Below, piece after piece: positions 7,790 through 13,242 of a stretch of DNA of 13,242 bases; the first letter of the stretch is position 1; every line of letters begins with the position of its first letter. The DNA comes from JANXSG01 sp038203935. Lineage in GTDB: Bacteria > Armatimonadota > Chthonomonadetes > Chthonomonadales > Chthonomonadaceae. A model generated the notes under the pieces. It did no database searches and had not been told where the DNA came from. It saw only the letters and a program-made list of their open reading frames with translations. The position numbers and the translations under genes were made by a program. The stretch spans positions 1 to 13,242 of the forward strand of contig JBBRDM010000158.1 in the NCBI GenBank assembly GCA_038203935.1, written 5' to 3'.

Positions 7790-9019
7790 TTATGTTCGTG
7801 CGGACAATTGACGCGGTCCAGCAGCGCGGCTTAAATGAGTGGAATGACGTGTTGTGAGGCAGGAGCGTACACAGACCCGTCTGGTTTCAATCTGTCCTTG
7901 CCTGCGCTGCATCAGCAAGCGGGCAGCTTCCAATCCAAGGGCTTCCAGTGGGGGATGCAGGCTGCTTAAACCTTTTTGCCTGGATTTGGGATTGTCGTCG
8001 AAACCAATGAGAGCAAAATCACGGCCCGGTCTTAAGCCGATCTCTTCGGCTGCTCGCCAGAATCCTAACGCGATGTCGTCGTTAGCCGCAACAATTCCCA
8101 TGGGAGGCCGATTATGTTGCAGATACTGTTTGGCCTCGCTGTAGCTGGCTTCCTCATAGGCTCTGCCTTGCTCTTTAAATTGGGCATAGCTGATCGGCGC
8201 GATAGCATTTTGCAAAGCAGATTCTTGCATTCCTGCATGCATTATCGCCTGTTTAGCACCATCAAATCTTTCGAGAACCCAGTGGGCGGTGCAGGGAGCA
8301 AAAAATAGCAGTTCCCTGGCTCCCTGCCGCAGAAGATGCTGCGCAGCCTGATATCCTGCATCCCTGCTGTCGTAATATACGCACGATACGAGTGGAGAGA
8401 GAACTGGCTGAGAAACTATAAAAACGCAGTGAGGTGTTTTTTCGTTGAACACATGCGCGATATCTCCAAAAGGATCGTCCGTCATGGGAAGGATAATTGC
8501 AATTCCATCTGCCCCACTCTCCGTAACTTCCTGTATAGCATCTGCAAGAGGATGTTTATTACCATTCGGCCAAGCATTGGCAAAAAGGGTCATTCCGCCG
8601 TCTCGTGATACTTCCTGCTCGACTACCCGAGCAATACTTGCAGGCCATCCATCTTCCTGCTGCAGAACCAGGCCGAATTTTGAGTCTCTTTTCTCTGTGG
8701 TTTCCATTGGAACTGCGAGATGTTTCACATTTTCTGCGACAAATGTACCCATACGGTCTCGAACTATCAAAAGACCATCTGAAATTAGATCGGTGATGGC
8801 GGACTGTACGGTGCCGATTGCTACGCCATACTCTTGAGCCAGTCCGCGCCGACTCGGCAGAAGTTCGCCCGGCAGTATCGAGCCGGAGACGATTTTAGTT
8901 CTCAAATCTTCAGTAATTCTGCTGCGGGTCGAGATCGCGGCAATATCCGTTCTGAGTGCTAAAAGCTTTTCGCTGTCAGAGCTAATGGGGTGTATTCTGT
9001 TGATTTTGCTGTCGTTCAA
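7790..9019 (-). CDS. GntR/LacI hybrid transcriptional regulator (AraR-like architecture)
   Basis: Counting from TTG 9019 (409 residues), a GntR-type winged helix lies at about 33-95: TEDLRTKIVSGSILPGELLP, then LAQEYGVAIGTVQSAI and a GTFV end. It is followed by a LacI/periplasmic-binding-like sensor at about 114-395, including GIVAANDDIALGFWRAAEEI and FALIGFDDNP. This domain order is known from AraR-type sugar repressors, which leave DNA when a sugar binds. The likely role is local control of the prepilin and glycosidase genes; the ligand is unknown. The frame has no ATG or GTG before the DNA-binding domain. The possible starts are TTG 9094 and TTG 9019, both overlapping the upstream lipoprotein gene (stop at 8982) and neither with a good ribosome site. 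I chose 9019 as closer to the domain. Translational coupling to the lipoprotein gene is plausible. Confidence 0.85.
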   Translation of the reverse strand: MNDSKINRIHPISSDSEKLLALRTDIAAISTRSRITEDLRTKIVSGSILPGELLPSRRGLAQEYGVAIGTVQSAITDLISDGLLIVRDRMGTFVAENVKHLAVPMETTEKRDSKFGLVLQQEDGWPASIARVVEQEVSRDGGMTLFANAWPNGNKHPLADAIQEVTESGADGIAIILPMTDDPFGDIAHVFNEKTPHCVFIVSQPVLSPLVSCVYYDSRDAGYQAAQHLLRQGARELLFFAPCTAHWVLERFDGAKQAIMHAGMQESALQNAIAPISYAQFKEQGRAYEEASYSEAKQYLQHNRPPMGIVAANDDIALGFWRAAEEIGLRPGRDFALIGFDDNPKSRQKGLSSLHPPLEALGLEAARLLMQRRQGQIETRRVCVRSCLTTRHSTHLSRAAGPRQLSART

Positions 9020-9197
9020 GGTTTTGCAGAGCCGCCTGTTTCGCCACCGGTGGCATATTAGTATCGTTTTCAATGCGCTGTTTTGCCGATGCAAAATCGG
9101 CAGTTTTCGCTTCGGGAGGTCCGGAAGGTTTACATCCAGCGAACGATATGAGAGTTGTGAGCGCGAGCAGGGATCTCAACGCCGAGTGTCTTATCAT
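8982..9197 (-). CDS. Small lipoprotein, unknown function
   Basis: From ATG 9197 the product has 71 residues: MIRHSALRSLLALTTLISFA then the lipobox Cys at residue 21 (SFAGC, probable cleavage before C21). The remainder is a short charged, Gln-rich tail containing NMPPVAKQAALQNLE, which looks helical. The frame extends upstream to 9272, but GGAGAA at 9206-9211, 8 nt before ATG 9197, together with the signal peptide, fixes this start. A near-consensus promoter lies about 47 bp upstream of this ATG. The gene overlaps the possible 5' end of the regulator gene. I do not recognise a function. Similar very short lipoproteins with an NMPP-AK motif seem to exist in this phylum, but that is from memory and unchecked. 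Confidence 0.7.
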   Translation of the reverse strand: MIRHSALRSLLALTTLISFAGCKPSGPPEAKTADFASAKQRIENDTNMPPVAKQAALQNLERQQNQQNTPH

Positions 9198-9205
9198 AAG
9201 GAGTC

Positions 9206-9211
9206 TTCTCC
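9206..9211 (-). promoter_or_regulatory. Ribosome binding site fixing the lipoprotein start
   Basis: GGAGAA on the minus strand sits 8 nt upstream of ATG 9197. The longer frame from 9272 would place 25 charged residues before the signal peptide and would start inside the promoter region. Confidence 0.7.
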
Positions 9212-9243
9212 AGTGAGATGAACGCTGTATCAATACTTTGAAC

Positions 9244-9272
9244 ACTATATCACGACTTTCATTGCCTGTCAA
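9244..9272 (-). promoter_or_regulatory. Sigma-70-type promoter for the lipoprotein-regulator transcript
   Basis: On the minus strand, TTGACA (9267-9272) is a perfect -35 box and TATAGT (9244-9249) a near-perfect -10 box, separated by exactly 17 bp. Transcription would start near 9237, giving a leader of about 40 nt before the lipoprotein ATG. Just downstream lies GTATTGATAC, a small inverted repeat that might be an operator for self-control by the regulator, but that is speculative. Confidence 0.75.
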
Positions 9273-9385
9273 GAGGAGTAGCGAAAATTATCAAACTATT
9301 TGCAATTTTAAGCAAAGTATTTAATTTTCGGTTCTAATCAGGGCTATTTAGAAGTATGGTAATATTAAAATATGAGAATCAGCCG

Positions 9386-10495
9386 ATGAAATTTTTAAGC
9401 GCTTTAACTGCGCTCATTCTGTTTGCACTCTATTCGCCTCAGGCGTTTGCGGCTCCGCCAACAAAGCGAGCTGCTTCTCCATGGGATGTGGAAGCACGTG
9501 AGTATCTCGGCACGGTTCAATCGGAAGCAGCTGTGGAGCATGGACTCGCCTATCTTGCCTCCCGGCAGGAGCCGGATGGGCACTGGAGAAGCGGAAACTA
9601 CAACTCCGAAGTGGCTATGACTGCCTTTTCGCTTCTGGCATTTCTGGCATCAGGAAATCAGCCGGGCCGAGGCCGATATGGAATTACAATGAACCTGGCC
9701 GCCGACTACCTGGCGAACAGCGTGCAGATGGATGGAAGTTTCGCTCCGGTCGGTCTTATAAGAAATGGGGCTGGCGGACCTCCTATGTATGGGCATGGAT
9801 TTGCAACTTTGGCTCTTGCAGAAGTTTTCGGCATGACGCACCGGCGTGATATTAAAAACAAACTTTCTGCCGCAGTGAAACTCATTGAGGATACCCAGTC
9901 TCAGAGCGGCAACCGTTATACGGATGGAGGGTGGCGATACCAGCCGATGCAGTCCGATTCGGATATATCCGTAACCGTAGTACAGGTACTTGCCCTGCGC
10001 GCTGCAAGAAACGCTGGTTTAAAAGTAGCTCAATCCACCATCGATAGAGCCATTGCTTATATGAAACGCTGTGCCAATAATCCGGATGGCGGGTTTAGTT
10101 ATCAGGTAAATTTGCACCAATCCGGGCCGGCACGGACAGGAGCAGGAACCCTCTCTCTGCTCATGGCGGGCATGAAAGATTCGCCAGAGTGCCAGAACGG
10201 ACTTAAATATCTGGTTTCACATCCGCTAAACGGTGTGAATCAATGGTCTTACCGAGAGCATTTCTACTACACCATCTACTACGTGACTCAGGCGATGTAT
10301 CAGGCTGGCGGCAGTTACTGGCAGCGATGGTACCCGGTGGTGCGAGATCACCTGGTTCGCTCACAGGAATCAGATGGGGCCTGGTCACGAAATGATGGAT
10401 ATGTGGAATCCGGCGCAGGGCCAGAGTACGCCACAGCGATGGCAGTACTGGCGCTCCAGGTTCCCGCGGGACTCCTGCCAATTTATCAGAAATAG
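9386..10495 (+). CDS. Exported prenyltransferase/squalene-oxidase-repeat (alpha-alpha toroid) protein
   Basis: From ATG 9386 the product has 369 residues. A signal peptide runs MKFLSALTALILFALYSPQA then FA, with cleavage near residue 22. The rest holds repeats of the terpenoid-cyclase/prenyltransferase toroid: YLASRQEPDGHWRS (57-69), YLANSVQMDGSFAP (108-121), TDGGWRYQP (179-187), MKRCANNPDGGFSYQ (226-240) and LVRSQESDGAWSR (323-335), each followed by an aromatic or small-residue helix. The motif DSDIS at 191-195 sits where cyclases carry acidic residues, but no DxDD motif is present, so cyclase activity is doubtful. Family members in Planctomycetes and Armatimonadetes are secreted proteins of unknown role. 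An earlier ATG at 9356 would add ten residues before the signal peptide and is less likely. It is the first gene of a three-gene operon. Confidence 0.8.
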   Translation: MKFLSALTALILFALYSPQAFAAPPTKRAASPWDVEAREYLGTVQSEAAVEHGLAYLASRQEPDGHWRSGNYNSEVAMTAFSLLAFLASGNQPGRGRYGITMNLAADYLANSVQMDGSFAPVGLIRNGAGGPPMYGHGFATLALAEVFGMTHRRDIKNKLSAAVKLIEDTQSQSGNRYTDGGWRYQPMQSDSDISVTVVQVLALRAARNAGLKVAQSTIDRAIAYMKRCANNPDGGFSYQVNLHQSGPARTGAGTLSLLMAGMKDSPECQNGLKYLVSHPLNGVNQWSYREHFYYTIYYVTQAMYQAGGSYWQRWYPVVRDHLVRSQESDGAWSRNDGYVESGAGPEYATAMAVLALQVPAGLLPIYQK

Positions 10496-10504
10496 AGTTT
10501 TCCC

Positions 10505-11191
10505 TTGGCGCTATTCTTAACTTTACTCTATTTAACCCTCCCGCCCCGTACTCACCCTTCGCAAAAAGCGATTCCCACATTAGAAAGAGTGACGGAAAAT
10601 GTCTACCGCATAGGTAAGGTGCTGGTGGATACGAATGCGCGAACTGTTAGCTGCCGTGGTGTCGTCAATATGGATAGCGGCGCTATCGAATATCTTGCCG
10701 TTGCGCCAGGCGGGAAGCTGCATGAAAGTCTGTTCAGGCTGGATATTCAGCCTATGCATCTACAGATAGGTTTGCTGCTCCTTGGGCTGGAGCCCAAACA
10801 AAATTTAAAATCGCAGGGAGATCCGGCAAAACCGCTGGGTGCGCCCGTAATCATCAACATTCGCTGGCTGGATATCCATGGCAAAAAGCAGGAACTACCA
10901 GCAGAACAATGCATTATAGTGATGCCTGGTGCCTATCCTGTACAGCAGAATCCGTTCGTATTTACAGGTTCAAGAATACTAAAATCGGGATTCGAAGCAG
11001 ATATATCACGTTCTATTGCAGCTGTATGGCACGACCCGGCAGCACTAGTGGATAACGCTTCGGCATCGGGTGCAGATAACAGCTGTTTTGTAAACAAACG
11101 CATCGTTCCACGAAGAGGAACACAGATCGAATTTATTATCTCTTCCCCCGCTGCACCAGCCTCTGGAAATAAAGAACAGACAAAATCATGA
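10505..11191 (+). CDS. YdjY-like secreted protein, unknown function
   Basis: From TTG 10505 the product has 228 residues. The N-terminus ALFLTLLYLTLPP is hydrophobic but lacks the usual positive residues. The core matches the YdjY-type domain pattern: KLHESLFRL at 71-79, LQIGLLLLGLEP at 86-97, PVIINIRWLD at 114-123, a FVFTGSRI segment at 151-158 and VNKRIVPRRGTQIEFII at 196-212. YdjY-type domains are found in secreted planctomycete proteins and near E. coli ferredoxin-like genes; their role is unsettled. No Fe-S cysteine cluster is visible here. The gene begins 9 bp after the preceding stop, in the same reading frame, with no clear ribosome site, so translation may depend on the upstream gene. 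Its stop overlaps the next start as ATGA. Confidence 0.65.
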   Translation: MALFLTLLYLTLPPRTHPSQKAIPTLERVTENVYRIGKVLVDTNARTVSCRGVVNMDSGAIEYLAVAPGGKLHESLFRLDIQPMHLQIGLLLLGLEPKQNLKSQGDPAKPLGAPVIINIRWLDIHGKKQELPAEQCIIVMPGAYPVQQNPFVFTGSRILKSGFEADISRSIAAVWHDPAALVDNASASGADNSCFVNKRIVPRRGTQIEFIISSPAAPASGNKEQTKS

Positions 11192-12102
11192 GCTCAGATT
11201 TAAAAGATCCAGCGATTCAGGAAAATCACTATCATCATTTTCCGCTTTTTGGCGCGCTGATAGTATTTCGCTATCATATGCTTCAGCGCCGTGCCTGGCT
11301 CGATCTAGCCAGCAGTCTATTCATTGCGCTGTCACTAATAATAATCGGATTCGCATTAAAATCTTATTGGGGTTCGGATACGGAATATACACGAAATTCG
11401 GTCGATGCATTGAAAGCGTGGATGTTATACAGTCTCTTACTGTCCTCAGTTTTGCTTCCTGCAGTTTCTGCCGTTCTAGGCGCTGGGGCAGTACCTGCTG
11501 CCCATGAGTTCGAGATGACCCAATCCGCGTTGCTATCCCGCCTCAAACCGCTTGATCTGGTATTGGGGCGTCTTTTTGCCGCTTTATGGCCCGTCATCAG
11601 CGCTGTGTTTGCCTTGCTTACATGGTGGCTATGCGCGCAGCTTTATTCGCACTTTATCCCGGCAACGGGGAAAAGTTACTTTCTGATACTAATCATGCAT
11701 ATGCTCGTGATAGCCGCTGCAGCACTGAGTGGAACACTTGGATTTGCCTGCAGCACCAGAATTCGGCCCGGCCGTGCCTTCGTTCGCGGAGCAGTTATTT
11801 CTGCAGCATACACTTTAATAACAATGTTTTCACCGCTGTTATTCCATGCAGAGTCTTTAGGGATTAAGAATCCCATTCTAATCATAAAGGTTTTGTTGCT
11901 CTTGAATCCCGCATCCGCTATTACGGAGTGTTTTGGGTCTGAATTCGATCTTTTACGGCATCCAGGAATATATGATCACACAAGCTTCCATGATTATAAT
12001 TTCACCACTCCAAGTCCCATAATCTCACTTCTGTTATTTATATTGATGGCTGAGGCATGTGCGATAATCGCATCGCTGCGACTTCGAAGGGCTTACCGCT
12101 AG
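11188..12102 (+). CDS. ABC-2-like membrane permease subunit
   Basis: The product has 304 residues and about six or seven membrane helices: near 37-56, 78-104, 126-152, 163-187, 198-219, 228-245 and 277-297. A cytoplasmic segment HEFEMTQSALLSRLKPLDLVLGRLF (106-130) matches the pattern of ABC-2-type permeases, in which an E-x-x-T...LL...P/L segment is followed by a helix entering the membrane. No ATPase subunit is in the window; it may lie elsewhere or act with an unlinked one. The substrate cannot be told. The ATG overlaps the TGA of the YdjY-like gene by 4 bp, indicating translational coupling. A strong hairpin follows 76 bp downstream. Confidence 0.65.
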   Translation: MSSDLKDPAIQENHYHHFPLFGALIVFRYHMLQRRAWLDLASSLFIALSLIIIGFALKSYWGSDTEYTRNSVDALKAWMLYSLLLSSVLLPAVSAVLGAGAVPAAHEFEMTQSALLSRLKPLDLVLGRLFAALWPVISAVFALLTWWLCAQLYSHFIPATGKSYFLILIMHMLVIAAAALSGTLGFACSTRIRPGRAFVRGAVISAAYTLITMFSPLLFHAESLGIKNPILIIKVLLLLNPASAITECFGSEFDLLRHPGIYDHTSFHDYNFTTPSPIISLLLFILMAEACAIIASLRLRRAYR

Positions 12103-12178
12103 TCAATTTGAATTTTTCGGTGCGCTGAGTGAGATTTACAACACTGGATCAAAAACTCCCTGTTTCAACCAGTGCCTA

Positions 12179-12218
12179 AGAAGGGCTGCCACACAAGGTC
12201 TAGTGTGGCAGCCCTTCT
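12179..12218. terminator. Perfect 16-bp hairpin, probable bidirectional terminator
   Basis: AGAAGGGCTGCCACAC and GTGTGGCAGCCCTTCT pair perfectly around an 8-nt loop (12195-12202). It lies between the convergent permease and lipoprotein genes. On the plus strand it is followed by ATAATTATGC, which is A/T-rich but not a true U-tract, and on the minus strand by no U-tract. It can end or protect RNA from either side. Confidence 0.6.
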
Positions 12219-12243
12219 ATAATTATGCATCGGATCGCATCTT

Positions 12244-12292
12244 CGTCTGAAAGACGTCCGCTTTTTCCAGACGGGGGTTTTCAACCTCCGGA
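12244..12292. repeat. Structured 49-bp repeat, copy 1
   Basis: It begins CGTCTGAAAGACG (a hairpin CGTCT-GAA-AGACG) and ends GGTTTTCAACCTCCGGA, which holds the inverted arms GGTT/AACC around TTC. It matches copy 2 at 46 of 49 positions with no gaps. CGTCTG at its start can alternatively pair with CAGACG in its middle (12268-12273), so two folds compete. Confidence 0.8.
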
Positions 12293-12310
12293 TTAAATCG
12301 GCAAACATTC

Positions 12311-12359
12311 CGTCTGAAAGACGACCGCATTTTTCAGACGGGGGTTTTCAACCTCCGGA
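12311..12359. repeat. Structured 49-bp repeat, copy 2
   Basis: It differs from copy 1 at three positions (14, 19 and 24 of the unit) and starts 67 bp after it, with 18 bp of unrelated sequence between. It ends 16 bp past the stop codon of the minus-strand lipoprotein gene, so both copies would be in that gene's 3' untranslated RNA. Confidence 0.8.
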
Positions 12360-12375
12360 CAATATGACTTCTCGT

Positions 12376-13095
12376 CTACTGATTTTCCTGATTAACTGGT
12401 GGATTTGTGAATGCGGTGGCGATACCCTGAATATTTTTTCCTGATTCGGTTTCTGTCGCGGTGATGGTTACCTCTTCTGTCGTTTCCGAATCCGCTGTTA
12501 TCGCTTTTAAAACTCCACTATTAGTTATGCTGAAAAATATCTGGCTGTTAATACTCCAGGTTATTTTTGTCGGATCGATCAGAACTACGTTGTTATTCGC
12601 ATCGAAAGCCGTCGCAGTCATGACTCTCGTGTTGCCCACAGCGAGGAAGAAATCATCTGGATCAACTTCTAGTCGAGCAATCGTGCTATCCATATTGATG
12701 GTGATGGTACTGGTTTTGCCATTTAAAACGGTGCCGCTGGCAGATCCGGCTGCCTGAGCAACCCCGGTCCCATCCGTAGTCGGAAATGCAGAGGCTGCAA
12801 GCGTAACATTGCCCGCTCCAAGATTATTAAAGGCAGTCGAAGTCTGATCGCCTGATGCAGGCCTGGCCAGAACTCGCGTATCGATGACGCCGTTCTTTCC
12901 ATTAAGCACAAGCTTTATACTATTCGAAGCCACCGGAATAAGACGTCCGCGAGCGGGCCATTTGATATTTACGACATATCTTCCCGAATTGGTAACCGCT
13001 TGATTCGAATTCCCTCCTCCTCCGCCACATCCGGCGAGCGCTGCGCCGGTCAGCAGGAGTACCGCTAAATTCATTAGGGAAATTGATTTATTCAT
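12376..13095 (-). CDS. Lipoprotein with C-terminal Ig-like (BIG_2-type) domain
   Basis: The product has 239 residues. The signal peptide ends in the lipobox LAGC (lipidated C23), followed by a Gly/Asn/Ser linker GGGGGNSNQ. Residues about 37-135 are a beta-rich region with a transport- or adhesin-like composition (VVNIKWPARGRLIP, STAFNNLGAGNVTLAAS). Residues about 143-230, ARLEVDPDDFFLAVGNTRVM onward, with TWSINSQIFFSITNSGVLKAI, fit a bacterial Ig-like group 2 domain: an L-V-P-x-x...-V-G-x-x-x...-A-x-x-x-D start and a W-S...G-x-L/V-x-A core. It is anchored to an outer or inner membrane face and may bind surface material; function unknown. AGGAG at 13103-13107, 7 nt before ATG, is a good ribosome site. 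The ATG overlaps the stop of the upstream gene. Confidence 0.8.
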   Translation of the reverse strand: MNKSISLMNLAVLLLTGAALAGCGGGGGNSNQAVTNSGRYVVNIKWPARGRLIPVASNSIKLVLNGKNGVIDTRVLARPASGDQTSTAFNNLGAGNVTLAASAFPTTDGTGVAQAAGSASGTVLNGKTSTITINMDSTIARLEVDPDDFFLAVGNTRVMTATAFDANNNVVLIDPTKITWSINSQIFFSITNSGVLKAITADSETTEEVTITATETESGKNIQGIATAFTNPPVNQENQ

Positions 13096-13242
13096 TTGAC
13101 CACTCCTATAACTGTACCTGGCGGATTGAGAGAGACGAGGCCGGTGCCGAAGAAAGTGCTTTTTCCGCCTGCCGTGCCTGCTATGACCATGAAAACAGTG
13201 GCATGGCTCTGCAGCGAAGCAGCGGGAAGGGTGAGTTTCAAC
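13092..13242 (-). CDS. C-terminal end of an unidentified protein, 5' end outside window
   Basis: On the minus strand one frame is open from the window edge for 50 codons to TGA at 13092-13094: LKLTLPAASLQSHATVFMVI, then AGTAGGKSTFFGTGLVSLNP and PGTVIGVVK. The stop overlaps the ATG of the Ig-like lipoprotein gene as ATGA, and the lipoprotein's ribosome site lies inside this frame, which supports a real translated end and coupling. The residues are mostly small and hydrophobic, suggesting beta structure of an exported protein. I cannot name it. Confidence 0.55.
   Translation of the reverse strand, partial: LKLTLPAASLQSHATVFMVIAGTAGGKSTFFGTGLVSLNPPGTVIGVVK

Noticed and set aside
7765..7800. Operator for the regulator (GAACGAATGAATTTATGTTCG)
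   Set aside because: Arms are imperfect and the pattern is not repeated at the upstream promoter.
9280..9355. Plus-strand promoter for the toroid operon (TTGCAA / TAATTT, 16 bp)
   Set aside because: The boxes fit poorly in an A/T-rich stretch where such matches are expected by chance; the region surely holds a promoter but I cannot place it.
9386..10495. Squalene-hopene cyclase
   Set aside because: Shares the toroid repeats but is about half the usual length, is exported and has no DxDD motif.
12151..12178. Decayed third copy of the 49-bp repeat (CTCCCTGTTTCAACCAGTG)
   Set aside because: Resembles only a short stretch of the unit and lacks the CGTCTG arms.
12244..12359. Short CRISPR array
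   Set aside because: Only two 49-bp units with one 18-bp gap and no cas genes; units are longer and the gap shorter than in CRISPR arrays, and internal hairpins are of another type.
12244..12359. Classical REP/RAYT elements
   Set aside because: No GTAG-type tetranucleotide beside the hairpins and no RAYT gene in the window; left as an unclassified repeat.
12461..12757. 98-codon plus-strand frame inside the Ig-like lipoprotein gene
   Set aside because: Antisense to a gene with a lipobox, ribosome site and recognisable domain; no supporting signals.

Overview
The window most likely comes from a member of the Armatimonadota (Chthonomonas/Fimbriimonas-like) or a close relative. The main clue is the prepilin at 6919-7749. 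Its N-terminus has the FTLIELLVVIAIIAIL core, then FPVFAQAREKAR, a CLSNMKQLG block and a YVQDYDETYPE block, a combination common in that phylum. The number of exported glycosidases and small lipoproteins and the GntR/LacI hybrid regulator fit. The phylum call is inference from recognised protein patterns, not from a search.

Layout: (1) 1-969, plus strand: the C-terminal end of a Gln-rich, coiled-coil-like protein. (2) 989-9197, all minus strand: a carbohydrate block. In transcription order it holds a small lipoprotein, a GntR/LacI hybrid regulator, a type IV prepilin-like (DUF1559-type) secreted protein, a GH36-like alpha-galactosidase-type enzyme without a signal peptide, and a very large exported GH42-like multidomain glycosidase. 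A near-consensus sigma-70 promoter (TTGACA, 17 bp, TATAGT) precedes the lipoprotein. A hairpin terminator separates prepilin from GH36. A cluster of palindromic repeats separates GH36 from the GH42-like gene. (3) 9386-12102, plus strand: a tight three-gene operon of an exported prenyltransferase/squalene-oxidase-repeat (alpha-alpha toroid) protein, a YdjY-like protein and an ABC-2-like permease, followed by a 16-bp perfect-stem hairpin. (4) 12244-12359: two 46/49-identical copies of a structured 49-bp repeat. (5) 12376-13242, minus strand: a lipoprotein with a C-terminal Ig-like (BIG_2-type) domain. Its ATG overlaps the stop codon of an upstream partial gene that runs off the window.

Inferred working model: the hybrid regulator senses a sugar and controls the prepilin/GH36/GH42-like block, which may bind and degrade a galactose-containing or related polysaccharide. 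No sugar transporter is visible. The flanking plus-strand genes belong to another system, perhaps cell-envelope or stress related, and the sugar block may have been inserted between them. Several start codons are uncertain: the GH42-like gene, the regulator and the YdjY-like gene. These are discussed in their entries.
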